From JACVRW01 sp963813495 (GTDB lineage Bacteria; Actinomycetota; Thermoleophilia; Solirubrobacterales; Thermoleophilaceae): a stretch of 64,000 nt of DNA. Made by a program: the position numbers and the translations under genes. The notes beneath the pieces are model-generated. The model made no database searches, had not been told where the DNA came from, and worked only from the letters and a program-made list of their open reading frames with translations. The stretch covers positions 806,001 to 870,000 of the forward strand of contig CAWEZC010000005.1 of NCBI GenBank assembly GCA_963813495.1, written 5' to 3'. Shown here in pieces: positions 40,654 through 49,210 of this stretch (its first letter is position 1; every line of letters begins with the position of its first letter).

Positions 40654-41086
40654 CCGTCAGGCGCTCCTGGGCCCGTGACACCGGCTCGTCCGCGGGCGCC
40701 ACAGCCTCGCGCAGGCGGGCAAGGTCGCGGCCCATCTCGTCCAGGCGCTCCATGATCGAAGCCAGCCGCTCGTCGTCGACGGCCCTCGCGGCCGCGCCCA
40801 CGCGCTCCTCGAGCCGGTCGATCGCATCCTCGATGCCCTCGAGTCGCTGGGAAAGCGACCGCAGCCGCCGCGTGACCCGCTCGATGTCCGCCGCCGAAGG
40901 CAGGTTGAGCGCGCCCAGCGCCGCCTCCTGGGCCTGCAGCGCCTTCTCCCGGGCCTCGAAGGCCCGCGCCACGGCTCCGTTGACGACCGGGTTGGCCACA
41001 AGCTCCTCGGCAATCCGGCCGAGGGCCTCCTCGCCCGTACGCGACAGGCGGTCGACGAAGCTCGCGTCGTGTTCAGGCTCGGCCAT
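40640..41086 (-). CDS. coiled-coil protein, phasin-like
   Basis: A 148-residue helical protein with heptad patterns: EEALGRIAEELVANPVVNGA, AREKALQAQEAALGALNLPS, ADIERVTRRLRSLSQRLEGI and EDAIDRLEERVGAAARAVD. The layout, including a short hydrophobic NPVVNGAVARAF, resembles phasins and PhaM/PhaE-like proteins that bind polyester granules or DNA. No family assigned with confidence. ATG 41086 (MAEPEHDA) is preferred over longer readings. It lies opposite the phosphorylase and shows the same design as the coiled-coil gene at 39407. Confidence 0.65.
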   Translation of the reverse strand: MAEPEHDASFVDRLSRTGEEALGRIAEELVANPVVNGAVARAFEAREKALQAQEAALGALNLPSAADIERVTRRLRSLSQRLEGIEDAIDRLEERVGAAARAVDDERLASIMERLDEMGRDLARLREAVAPADEPVSRAQERLTVTES

Positions 41087-41493
41087 GCGCGGCAGGGTAT
41101 CCAACCGCGACCCGGGGACAGCCCCACCCGGCGCGCCAAACGCTGCGACCATCGCCAACACTGACCCTGGACTCGAGCCTAAGAGTGGTTTCAGGCCCAG
41201 GGAACGGTGGCTAAAGAGAAGAACTGGACACAGAATGGGTCATGGACCAGATGTCCAGTGCGACGGGCGGCGGGATTGAAGTTATGGGGGGGCCGGGTCG
41301 ATACAAGGACGTGATCCGGCACCTCCGCCCCCACGCACGTCAGGAAGATGCCGCGCCCTCTTCACACGGAATCCCGTTGCAGACCAGAAACCCAGCAAGT
41401 AGCGTTCCTCCAGCCGCAGGCGGCTCTGATAGCTTGCGCCATCCCGCGACCAGCGCTACGCGGGGACCCGAGGGAGGACCCGGAAGAGCAAGG
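41087..41493. other. long upstream region of the cell-wall hydrolase, no gene seen
   Basis: 407 bases without a supportable gene. The distal part should hold the promoter for the hydrolase at 41494. TCTGATAGCTTGCG near 41425 could include a weak -10 element (GATAGC), with GAGGGAGGACCCGG near 41470 as purine-rich leader. Wall hydrolases in actinobacteria are often controlled by c-di-AMP riboswitches, but I do not see the conserved motif here. Confidence 0.3.
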
Positions 41494-43992
41494 ATGAAGA
41501 CGCGGCTTCTAACACTCCTGCTTGCCGCAGGAGCACTTCTCGCGGCCGTGTTCACCGCATTCAGCATTCCCGCCGAGGCCCAGACGCAGACCGTGCACGT
41601 GAGGCTGCCCAGCGGCGAGGTGGTGCCGGTGACGGTGGACGTGCCCCCGGGCGCCAGCCTCGACGACATCCAGCTCCCCGGCACGCCGGTCCAACCGACG
41701 ACGCCGACCCCTCCCCCCACCACGCCGACCACTCCCACGGCGCCCAAGCAGCAGAAGCCTCCGCAGGAGACCACGCCCGCGCCCGCGCCCGAGGAGCCCG
41801 ACAACGGCCCGGGCGCCGGCGGCGGATCGCCGCAGGGCCGGACCAATTCGGGCGAGCGCGTCAAGCGCCAGGCCGAGAAGCCCGGCAAGCTCGAGGGCGA
41901 GGTCAAGTCTCGACCCAAGGACGAGGGTGCGGGCGGCGACAGGAGCAGCCGCAGCGGCCGCCGCTCGCCGCTGCGCAATTCCGACGGTACCCCCACCGCC
42001 GGCAACCCGGGCTTCGTAGATGCCCTGCCTGGTCCGTCGACCGCCTCCGGCGTACCGAACTTCATCATCCGCAAGTTCCGGGTGCCGCCGTTCCTGCTCC
42101 CGATCTATCAGGCAGCCGGAATCGAGTACGGCATCCGCTGGGAAATCCTCGCCGCGATCAACGAGATCGAGACCGACTACGGCCGCAACCTCAACGTGTC
42201 CTCCGCCGGCGCGCTCGGCTGGATGCAGTTCATGCCCGCCACCTGGCAGGCCTACGGGACCGACGCCAACAAGGACGGGCGCAAGGACCCCTACAACCCG
42301 GTCGACGCCATCTTCGCCGCCGCGCGCTATCTGAAGGCGGCCAACTACGAGAACGACGTTCGGGCCGCGATCTGGGCCTACAACCACGCCGACTGGTACG
42401 TCGACTCCGTGCTGCTGCGGGCGCGGCTGATCGCCGGGGTGCCGGCCGACCTGATCGGCTCGCTGACCGGGCTCACCGAGGGGCGCTTCCCCGTCTTCGC
42501 GCGCGCGACATATGCGGACGACCTCGCCGAGGCCGAGCTGGTCAAGCGCGTCAAGCGCGGCGAGAACGCGGCCCACGTGATCGAGTCGAGCGAGGGCCGC
42601 CGCAGCATCGACATCTTCGCCAAGAAGGGCGCCCCCGTCGTGGCCGTCAACGACGGGGTGGTCAAGAAGCTCGGCCGCTCGAAGAGGCTCGGACGCTACG
42701 TCACCCTGCAGGACGTCTACGGCAACCAGTACACCTACGCTCACCTCGGCGAGGTCTCCAAGTACTACCCGGTGCCCAAGGCGGACGCCGACGCCGACTC
42801 CGAGCGCGCCGCCCGGGCGGTCAAGGCCAATGGCGACGACTCGGCCGACCCCAAGCCCTCCACCCCCGCCTCGGCAGGCCGCCAGTTCGACGACTCCGAC
42901 ACCGCGCCGCGGCGCGACCGGGGCGCCAAGGTCGAGTCGCAGGACTCCACCCAGGCCTCGGCGCCGGTGAAGCAGCGGCTGTTCGCGCACCCCGACATGC
43001 CGGGCGCGCGCGAGGCCGGCGGGCTGGAACAGCAACTCGACATGCTCGCGCGCAAGGGCGGCAAGTTCGAGACCTACAAGAACTTCTTCTCGCGCCCGTT
43101 CGGACTCGACCCGAGCAAGGTGCGCCTGCGTCCGCTCAAGAAGGGCTCGCGGGTAATAGGTGGAACGATCATCGGCCGCGTCGGCGAGACCGTGCCCGCC
43201 AAGGCCGCGCACCTCGACTTCTCGATCCGGCCTGCCGGTCGCGGCGCGCCGCGAATCGATCCCAAGCCGATCCTGGACGGCTGGAAGCTGCTGGAGGCCA
43301 CGGCCATCTACCGCGCCTCGGGACGCAACGTCCTGCACGGATCGGACGACGTTCCAGGCATGTCGATCGGCCAGATCCTGCTGCTGCCCAAGCCCCTGCT
43401 CGAGAAGCGCGTGCTGTCCGACGAGCGCATCGAGGTCTACGAATGCGGGCGCGATGACATCCGCTCCGGCCAGGTCGACCGCCGCGTGCTGGCCACACTG
43501 GCCTACCTGGCCGAGTCCGGTCTCAAGCCGACGGTGACCTCGCTCAAGTGCGGGCACGGGTTCTACACGAGCTCGGGCAACGTCTCCCATCATTCCTCCG
43601 GCAACGCGGTGGACATCGCGGCGGTCAACGGCATCCCGATCCTCGGTCACCAGGACGCCGGCGGCATCACCGAGGTCGCGGTGCGCCGGCTGATGGCACT
43701 GCAGGGCACCATGGCCCCCGCTCAGATCATCTCCCTGTTCGAGATCGGCGGGGCCACCGTGTCCATGGCCGATCACGCCGACCACATCCACGTCGGGTTC
43801 CAGCCCATGTTCGGCGCGAACAAGAAGCTCGGCAAGCAGGCCCTCGCCGTGCTCGAGCCCGGGCAGTGGTCCGACCTGATCTCGCGCCTGCGGGAGATCG
43901 ACAACCCCGTGGTGCCCACCAAGCCGTCCAAGTACGCGCTGCCCGTCGAGAAGAAGGACCGGCGCGCGAGCGACGCCCACGAGGGCGAGTAG
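41494..43992 (+). CDS. secreted multi-domain peptidoglycan hydrolase (lytic transglycosylase, LytM-like, M15-like)
   Basis: An 832-residue exported protein. Signal peptide 1-30 (LLTLLLAAGALLAAVFTAF). A Thr/Pro linker (60-110) and charged disordered region follow. A lysozyme-like transglycosylase domain (about 205-310) has INEIETDYGRN (likely catalytic Glu224) and SSAGALGWMQFMPATWQAYG. A LytM/M23-type region (365-430 and 555-600) is split by a 130-residue insert and lacks zinc ligands (RRSIDIF and HLDF in place of HxxxD and HLHF), so it is probably a binding module. A C-terminal M15/VanY-like domain has HHSSGNAVDIA (about 700) and ADHIHVGF (about 765), likely DD-carboxypeptidase or endopeptidase. 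It should cleave both glycan and peptide in cell-wall remodelling. Confidence 0.9.
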   Translation: MKTRLLTLLLAAGALLAAVFTAFSIPAEAQTQTVHVRLPSGEVVPVTVDVPPGASLDDIQLPGTPVQPTTPTPPPTTPTTPTAPKQQKPPQETTPAPAPEEPDNGPGAGGGSPQGRTNSGERVKRQAEKPGKLEGEVKSRPKDEGAGGDRSSRSGRRSPLRNSDGTPTAGNPGFVDALPGPSTASGVPNFIIRKFRVPPFLLPIYQAAGIEYGIRWEILAAINEIETDYGRNLNVSSAGALGWMQFMPATWQAYGTDANKDGRKDPYNPVDAIFAAARYLKAANYENDVRAAIWAYNHADWYVDSVLLRARLIAGVPADLIGSLTGLTEGRFPVFARATYADDLAEAELVKRVKRGENAAHVIESSEGRRSIDIFAKKGAPVVAVNDGVVKKLGRSKRLGRYVTLQDVYGNQYTYAHLGEVSKYYPVPKADADADSERAARAVKANGDDSADPKPSTPASAGRQFDDSDTAPRRDRGAKVESQDSTQASAPVKQRLFAHPDMPGAREAGGLEQQLDMLARKGGKFETYKNFFSRPFGLDPSKVRLRPLKKGSRVIGGTIIGRVGETVPAKAAHLDFSIRPAGRGAPRIDPKPILDGWKLLEATAIYRASGRNVLHGSDDVPGMSIGQILLLPKPLLEKRVLSDERIEVYECGRDDIRSGQVDRRVLATLAYLAESGLKPTVTSLKCGHGFYTSSGNVSHHSSGNAVDIAAVNGIPILGHQDAGGITEVAVRRLMALQGTMAPAQIISLFEIGGATVSMADHADHIHVGFQPMFGANKKLGKQALAVLEPGQWSDLISRLREIDNPVVPTKPSKYALPVEKKDRRASDAHEGE

Positions 43993-44101
43993 TACGACGG
44001 ACGCCGGGCGCGCGCGGCGAGAGTCTCCACCGCGAGACCTCTTCGGCTGCGTCCAGCTCGAGTTCGGCTTCCTGCTGGGGCCACCGGACGGGCGCTACCT
44101 G

Positions 44102-44842
44102 GTGCGCGAGCGCGCCGAGGGACCGGTCGAAGCGGTGCTCGTGCTGGGCACGCTCGGTGCGCCCGAACGCCGCTGGCTGAGGGACCGCCGGCCGCGCAAC
44201 GTGGAGGACGTGGCTCCCGAGCCCGTGCCCACCGCCCGGGCCACGATCGTGCGGGCCGAGCCGTTCCGCGACGAGGCTGAGGCCGGCGCCTGGCTCGACG
44301 AGCTGCGCCGTGATGCCGAGGCCCGCGAGGCGGAGCTCGACGGCGGCCTGAGGATGCTCAACCGAGCGCTGCGCGCCCAGCGCGCGGCGGCGGTCGACCC
44401 CTATGTGTCGGAGCTGTCCGCCAGGCGCGCGCTCGCCGCGCGCCTGGGCTACGGCCGCGGCCGCGCGGTGGCCGACGGGCGCTTCGGCGAGGCGCTCGAG
44501 CTGCCCAGTCCCGCGGCCGGCCGGGTGCGCCGGTCGATGGAGGCGCCGGAGGAGCGCTTCGCGGCGATCATCGGCGGCCGCGAGACGGTGCTGATCGCCG
44601 AGGAGCTCGTCCTGCGCGCGCGCGCCGACCTGCACGCGGGACGCCGACGCGAGGCGGCGCTGCAGGCGCGCGTGGCGATCGAGGCGCTGCTGGCCGAGAC
44701 CGGCGACCGCTCCCTGGACGAGCACCGGGAGCTCGTGGTGCGGGCCGCCGCGGCGGCGCTCGACGGGGACCCGCCGCACGAGCTCGAGGACGCGGTGGCC
44801 GCGATGGAGGGCGTGCTGCGCCGCCGCCGGCTGCGCGGCTGA
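44102..44842 (+). CDS. hypothetical protein, start uncertain
   Basis: A 246-residue reading from GTG 44102. The same frame is open and protein-like further upstream to about 43994, with DLFGCVQLEFGFLLGPPDGR joining smoothly to the rest, but no ATG, GTG or TTG exists there. Thus the true start is either a rare codon (two CTG codons lie just before) or the start has been lost. The protein is helical with many Ala, Arg and Glu (ALRAQRAAAVDPYVSELSAR; RARADLHAGRRREAALQARV), suggesting helical repeat or coiled-coil structure. No family recognised. It follows the wall hydrolase closely and may share its transcript. Confidence 0.65.
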   Translation: MRERAEGPVEAVLVLGTLGAPERRWLRDRRPRNVEDVAPEPVPTARATIVRAEPFRDEAEAGAWLDELRRDAEAREAELDGGLRMLNRALRAQRAAAVDPYVSELSARRALAARLGYGRGRAVADGRFGEALELPSPAAGRVRRSMEAPEERFAAIIGGRETVLIAEELVLRARADLHAGRRREAALQARVAIEALLAETGDRSLDEHRELVVRAAAAALDGDPPHELEDAVAAMEGVLRRRRLRG

Positions 44843-44938
44843 CGAGCAGGTCTTTCCCGCTCCCACCTATGTCCGCGTTCGCTCCTTCGGGTCCGCGCGG
44901 AAGGGAAGTGCCTGCACTCGCCCGTCGAGCGCTGGGTG

Positions 44939-45676
44939 TCAGCTCTGAAGGCAGGTGGCGTGGGCGATGAACCTGGCCGGGTTCGCCGAGCCGCCGCCTC
45001 CGTCGAAGGCGCCCCTGACGACCGCTGCGTCGGCCTCCGAGGCAGTGACGCCGCGGTCAATCTCGACGTCCGCCAGCATCCGCTCGGAGTGGTCGTTGGT
45101 GTCGATCCAATCGATCGACACGCTGAGCAGGTCCTCATCGTCGAAGAGACAGGCCACGCGAACGCTGCCGATCCCATACGCCCCGTCATGCGCGGTCCCG
45201 TCCTCGACGATCACCTCCTCGGATTCGTGCTCATGAACCTCGTCGAGCTCGTTGGCCCCGACCTCGTCGACCCCGATCGCGTCCTTGCCGACGCTGTCGG
45301 TTCCGATCTCCGAGGAGCCGACGGCATTCTCGGCAATCTCGGGGCTGCCGACGCCGTCCGTCGCGATCTCCGACCCGCGAACGGCGTCCGTCTTGATTTC
45401 GGGGCTGCCGACACCGTCCGCCGCTATCTCGGAGCTGCCGACCGAGCCCCTGGCAAGGTCGATGGCGGCGAGGCCGCCGCCGTTCTTGTCGTCATCGCGG
45501 ACGTCAGCCGAGCGCACGCCGTTGCTGTCCGAGATGTCCTTCGACTTCACCTGGCCGTTGACGATGTCGTCGCTGAACACCGTGTTCGTTGCCGGCAGCG
45601 CAACCGCCGTCCCGCTCAGGGCGACGAAGAGCGCCAGGTAACCAACGACGTTGGAGCGCAGGTGATTTCGGATCAC
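44939..45676 (-). CDS. secreted protein with decapeptide repeats
   Basis: A 245-residue protein from GTG 45676. N-terminal HLRSNVVGYLALFVALSGTA is an export signal typical of a large family in Thermoleophilia, followed by NTVFSDDIVNGQVKSKDISD. About seven repeats of ten residues, pattern xVGSxEIxTD (for example GVGSPEIKTD, AVGSSEIGTD), occupy residues 75-145 and should form a regular rod or solenoid. The C-terminal domain (EVIVEDGTAHDGAYGIGSVR onward) ends in a disulfide-like Cys pair. The function is unknown, perhaps surface binding. A hairpin covers its start codon. Confidence 0.8.
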   Translation of the reverse strand: MIRNHLRSNVVGYLALFVALSGTAVALPATNTVFSDDIVNGQVKSKDISDSNGVRSADVRDDDKNGGGLAAIDLARGSVGSSEIAADGVGSPEIKTDAVRGSEIATDGVGSPEIAENAVGSSEIGTDSVGKDAIGVDEVGANELDEVHEHESEEVIVEDGTAHDGAYGIGSVRVACLFDDEDLLSVSIDWIDTNDHSERMLADVEIDRGVTASEADAAVVRGAFDGGGGSANPARFIAHATCLQS

Positions 45677-45680
45677 CTGC
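45658..45680 (-). promoter_or_regulatory. hairpin covering the GTG start of the repeat protein
   Basis: In the transcript the 9-base arms GCAGGTGAT and ATCACCTGC are separated by CCGAA. The GTG start codon lies in the left arm, so the folded RNA would hide the start. This could be a translational switch or a heat-sensitive element; alternatively it is a DNA-binding site. Seen directly in the sequence; role inferred. Confidence 0.5.
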
Positions 45681-45811
45681 CTAAGGACCCCCTTCGCGAC
45701 GCAAATATTCCAGGCGAGATCATCTGATGTGGGTGATGGGCGGGGACGGTGGCCGAGATACGCTCGAAGGGCACAGTCCAGCGAGCGTTGGCTGATGAAA
45801 GGAATCCAGGA

Positions 45812-46324
45812 ATGGCCGACAAGCCCGTATTTCTGTACGCCGCCGTCTATGACGAGATCGCCGAGGCCGAGGCCGACTACGAGGCCGTGTTCGACCTCCA
45901 CGCCGCGGGGGCGATCGGGACCTTCGACTCGGCGGTGATCCGCAAGGAGGCGGACGGCAAGGTGCGCGTGACGAAGACCGAGAAGCCGACCCAGCATGGC
46001 GCCTGGACCGGGGCCGCGGTTGGGGCGTTGGTCGGGATCGTGTTTCCGCCCGCGGTCATCGGCAGCGCGATCGTCGGCGCCGGGGCGGGCGGGCTGACCG
46101 GGCACCTCACGCGCGGCCTCTCGCGCGGCGACCTCAAGGAGCTCGGCGAGGAACTCGAGGCGGGCAGCGCCGCGGTGATCGTGCTCGGCGAGTCGAAGAT
46201 CGAAGAGCAGCTCGAGAAGGCGACCAAACGTGCCAACAAGCTGATCGAGAAGCAGATCGACGCCGACGCCGACGAGCTCAAACGCGAGATCGAGGCGGCG
46301 GAAAGGGAGATCGCCGAGACGTGA
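45812..46324 (+). CDS. DUF1269-family membrane-associated protein
   Basis: A 170-residue protein starting MADKPVFLYAAVYDEIAEAE. The N-terminal domain is alpha/beta; then a Gly-rich double helix GAWTGAAVGALVGIVFPPAV / GSAIVGAGAGGLTGHLTRGL forms a glycine-zipper type membrane segment; SRGDLKELGEELEAGSAAVI and a charged C-terminal coiled coil follow. This is the DUF1269 layout, thought to be stress related in actinobacteria. A ribosome site (GAAAGGAA to CCAGGA) precedes ATG 45812. The lipoprotein gene overlaps its stop, so they are translated together. Confidence 0.88.
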   Translation: MADKPVFLYAAVYDEIAEAEADYEAVFDLHAAGAIGTFDSAVIRKEADGKVRVTKTEKPTQHGAWTGAAVGALVGIVFPPAVIGSAIVGAGAGGLTGHLTRGLSRGDLKELGEELEAGSAAVIVLGESKIEEQLEKATKRANKLIEKQIDADADELKREIEAAEREIAET

Positions 46325-46767
46325 CGCCGCCGGCTCCCCCTGTTCGCGGAATGCGAACTGCGTGCACCGCCCTTGCCGTCGTGACGCTCGCGCTCGGCGC
46401 GTGCGGCGAATCCGATGAGGAGAAGGCCCAGAACACCGTCTGCGATGCCCGCGACGACATCGGCAAGCAGGTCGACGAGCTCAAGAGCCTGACCCCGGCG
46501 ACGGTCACGACGGATGCAGTAACGCAGAACCTCGACGCGATCAAGAACGATCTCGAGGACATCTCCGACGCCCAGTCGGACCTCAGCAGCGACCGGCGCA
46601 GCGAGGCCGAGGCCGCCACCCAGGCGTTCACCACCTCGGTCCAGGGGATTGCCGGCCAGCTCGGCAGTTCGCTGTCGGCCTCGGATGCGAAAGCAGAGGT
46701 CGTCACTGCGCTTCAGCAGCTCGAGGCGTCATACCAGAAGACGTTCGCGCCACTGAATTGCGACTAG
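46321..46767 (+). CDS. hypothetical lipoprotein
   Basis: A lipoprotein of about 148 residues. The signal and lipobox are MRTACTALAVVTLALGAC, then GESDEEKAQNTVCDARDDIG. The mature part is a helical, low-complexity bundle (LKSLTPATVTTDAVTQNLDA; QSDLSSDRRSEAEAATQAFT) ending in LNCD. GTG 46321 overlaps the DUF1269 stop by 4 bases; ATG 46351 is an alternative that gives a cleaner signal peptide. Proteins of this kind are surface lipoproteins of unknown role. Pairing with DUF1269 suggests a shared envelope-stress function. Confidence 0.75.
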   Translation: MTPPAPPVRGMRTACTALAVVTLALGACGESDEEKAQNTVCDARDDIGKQVDELKSLTPATVTTDAVTQNLDAIKNDLEDISDAQSDLSSDRRSEAEAATQAFTTSVQGIAGQLGSSLSASDAKAEVVTALQQLEASYQKTFAPLNCD

Positions 46768-46835
46768 GAGGAAGCGGCCGGCGCACCGGGTCCGCATCAA
46801 CGCTGCCGCATCGCGCCAGCTGAACAAGCGCCGGG

Positions 46836-48986
46836 CTAGAGACGTCCCTGGGCCGTGCCCACTGCTACGGGCTCGACGTCGAGTCGCGGCAGGATCTGTT
46901 CCAGCCAGCTCGGGATCCACCAGTTGCGGTCGCCGAGGAGCTGCATCACGGCGGGAACGAGCACCATCCGCACGACGGTGGCGTCGAGGAAGATTGCGGA
47001 GGCGAGGCCGATCCCGAACAGCTTTAGGAAGGTGTCCGGCGCCGCCAGGAAGGCGAGGAAGACGACGACCATGATGGCTGCCGCCGCGGTGATCACGCGC
47101 GCGGTCTTGGCCAGGCCGTCGGCGATTGCCCGTCGCGTGTCTCCGTCCTTGAGGTACTCCTCACGGATCCGTGAGATCAGGAAGACCTCGTAGTCCATCG
47201 AGAGGCCGAAGAGGATGGCGAACATCATCACCGGCATGAACGGCGCGATGGGTACCTCGTGGTCGATTCCGATCAGTCCGCCGAGCGTCCCGCCCTTCGC
47301 GAACAGCGTCATCACGCCGTAGGCAGCGCTTACCGAGAGCAGGTTCATCACGCCTGCCTTGAGCGAGATCAGCGGCGAGCGGAAGGCGACGAGCAGAAGC
47401 AGGAACGAGAGACCGATGACGCCGGCGATGAACAGCGGCATGCGGTCCTTGATGTATTCGCTCTGGTCCTCCAGTGCTGCGGTCACACCGCCGATCTCGG
47501 CGGTGATGCCGGACGTGCCGAGCGCATCGGGTACGACATCCTCGCGCAGCCGGGTGACGAGATCCTGCGTCTCCTCGTCCTGGGGAGAGCCTCTCGGGAT
47601 CACTGTGACGATCGCCGCGTCGCCTTCCTCGTTTATTCGGGGTGGTGAGACGAAGGCGACGCCGGGCTCGCTGCGGAGCTGCTCGGCGAACGAGTCGATC
47701 TCGGCCTTCGCCTCCGGCCCGGGCAGCTCGGCGGCGATCACGAGCGGGCCGTTCGTGCCGGGTCCGAATCCCTCTGTGTTCAGGTCGTAGGCCTGGCGGG
47801 TCATGGTGTCGGGCGGGTCGTTGCCGGCGTCGGGGAAGCCGAGGCGCATGCCGAGCGCGGGCGCCGCCAGGGCGAGCAACAGTGCCGTGGCGGCTATCAC
47901 GGCGGTCCAGGGCCGACGCTGAACGGCGTGGCTCCAACGTGCCGCGGGCGACTCCCCGTTTCCCTCCGCCTTCAGCGTTCGGCCGAGGAACGGAATCCGA
48001 AGGCGGTCGACATTCGGGCCGAGGTACGAGAGAAGCGCGGGCAGCAGCGTAACTGCGGCGAGCATCACGACTAGGACGGCGAGCGAGGCCGAGATGGCCA
48101 CGCCGTACATGTAGGGCAGGCCGGTCAGGGCGAGACCGAGGACAGCGATCACCACCGTGGCGCCGGCGATGATCACGCTGCGTCCGGCGGTGGTGACGGC
48201 CTCGACCACGGCGTCGTGGCGGTCCTTGCCGTCGTTCATCGCCGCCCGGAAGCGGGTCAGGACGAGCAGCGCATAATCGATACCGACCCCGATCCCGATA
48301 AGCCCCGAGACCGCCGTTGTCCAGTCCGGGACGTCCACGACGTTGGCGAGCAAGACGATCAGGCCTCCCGACGAGATGCCGAGCCCGATGAGGGCGATCA
48401 CGAGCGGCAGGCCGGCCGCCACCACCGAGCCGAAGGCGATCAGCAGCACGATCGCCGCGCCGAGGAAGCCGATCCCCTCCGGGCTGCTCGCCTCCTGAGC
48501 CTGGTAGATCGGATCCCCGCCGAGCTTGATCTCGAGGCCGTCGCCACTGTTTGCCTCGGCGGCGGCGATCAGCTTCTCGCCGTCCTCCTTGGGGACCTGC
48601 CAGCCGTCGACCGTCAACGGGAGCGTCGTCGCGCCGATCGCGCCGTCCTCCGAGACCCGGATTGGGGTGTGCTCGGCGACGTGATCGACCTGCTCGGCCT
48701 CGGCGAAGAAGGCGTTGACACGCTCTTGGGCGCCGGGACTCCTGGCGCCGGCCTCATCCTTCCAGACGACATAGACCTCTTGGCCGGAATAGCCGCCAAA
48801 GCGCTGTTCAGTGAGGTCGCTCGCCGCCTTCGACTCCGACCCCGGCGTGTTGTAGTCGGCTTCGAACTCCCCCGCCAAGGAAGACCCCACGCCGATGATC
48901 ACGACCGCCGACACAATCCACGCCAGAACCATGCGGCCGCGGCGGCGGTACGCGATTTCGGCGAGACGAGTTAGACCACGCGTCAT
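46836..48986 (-). CDS. MmpL-type RND transporter
   Basis: A 716-residue MMPL-family transporter with about 12 transmembrane helices in two halves. The first half has GIGVGIDYALLVLTRFR and the second FGLSMDYEVFLISRIREEYL, with the buried Asp-Tyr pairs used for proton coupling in MmpL/RND proteins. Large extracytoplasmic loops lie at residues about 40-170 and 385-520. Such transporters export lipids, siderophores or drugs; the substrate is unknown and no lipid-synthesis genes adjoin it. ATG 48986 gives full length. Confidence 0.92.
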   Translation of the reverse strand: MTRGLTRLAEIAYRRRGRMVLAWIVSAVVIIGVGSSLAGEFEADYNTPGSESKAASDLTEQRFGGYSGQEVYVVWKDEAGARSPGAQERVNAFFAEAEQVDHVAEHTPIRVSEDGAIGATTLPLTVDGWQVPKEDGEKLIAAAEANSGDGLEIKLGGDPIYQAQEASSPEGIGFLGAAIVLLIAFGSVVAAGLPLVIALIGLGISSGGLIVLLANVVDVPDWTTAVSGLIGIGVGIDYALLVLTRFRAAMNDGKDRHDAVVEAVTTAGRSVIIAGATVVIAVLGLALTGLPYMYGVAISASLAVLVVMLAAVTLLPALLSYLGPNVDRLRIPFLGRTLKAEGNGESPAARWSHAVQRRPWTAVIAATALLLALAAPALGMRLGFPDAGNDPPDTMTRQAYDLNTEGFGPGTNGPLVIAAELPGPEAKAEIDSFAEQLRSEPGVAFVSPPRINEEGDAAIVTVIPRGSPQDEETQDLVTRLREDVVPDALGTSGITAEIGGVTAALEDQSEYIKDRMPLFIAGVIGLSFLLLLVAFRSPLISLKAGVMNLLSVSAAYGVMTLFAKGGTLGGLIGIDHEVPIAPFMPVMMFAILFGLSMDYEVFLISRIREEYLKDGDTRRAIADGLAKTARVITAAAAIMVVVFLAFLAAPDTFLKLFGIGLASAIFLDATVVRMVLVPAVMQLLGDRNWWIPSWLEQILPRLDVEPVAVGTAQGRL

Positions 48987-49210
48987 CCTTGAGGCACCCC
49001 TTCTGCTGTCATCGGGTCTTGACCGTCATGAGGCCTCGAACGAGAGCCGAATTCATCGGCAGGCACTATGCGCCCCACGCGTGTACGCGCCAATGGGGCT
49101 TCCCGGTCAATCGCGGTGCGGTTAACCGAACCAACAACCACCACCGAGCCGACGGTCATGGCCGGCCGGTGGGCGCGACCCCACGAGGCCTCCCGCCGGC
49201 CTGGGATCGC

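Noticed and set aside
41087..41493. Possible c-di-AMP (ydaO-type) riboswitch upstream of the wall hydrolase
   Set aside because: Expected by context, but the conserved motif pairs of that riboswitch are not recognisable. A covariance-model search would decide.
49119..49128. CGGTTAACCG palindrome upstream of the MmpL gene
   Set aside because: A perfect 10-bp palindrome, but short, over 100 bases from the start codon and without a neighbouring regulator gene; may be chance.
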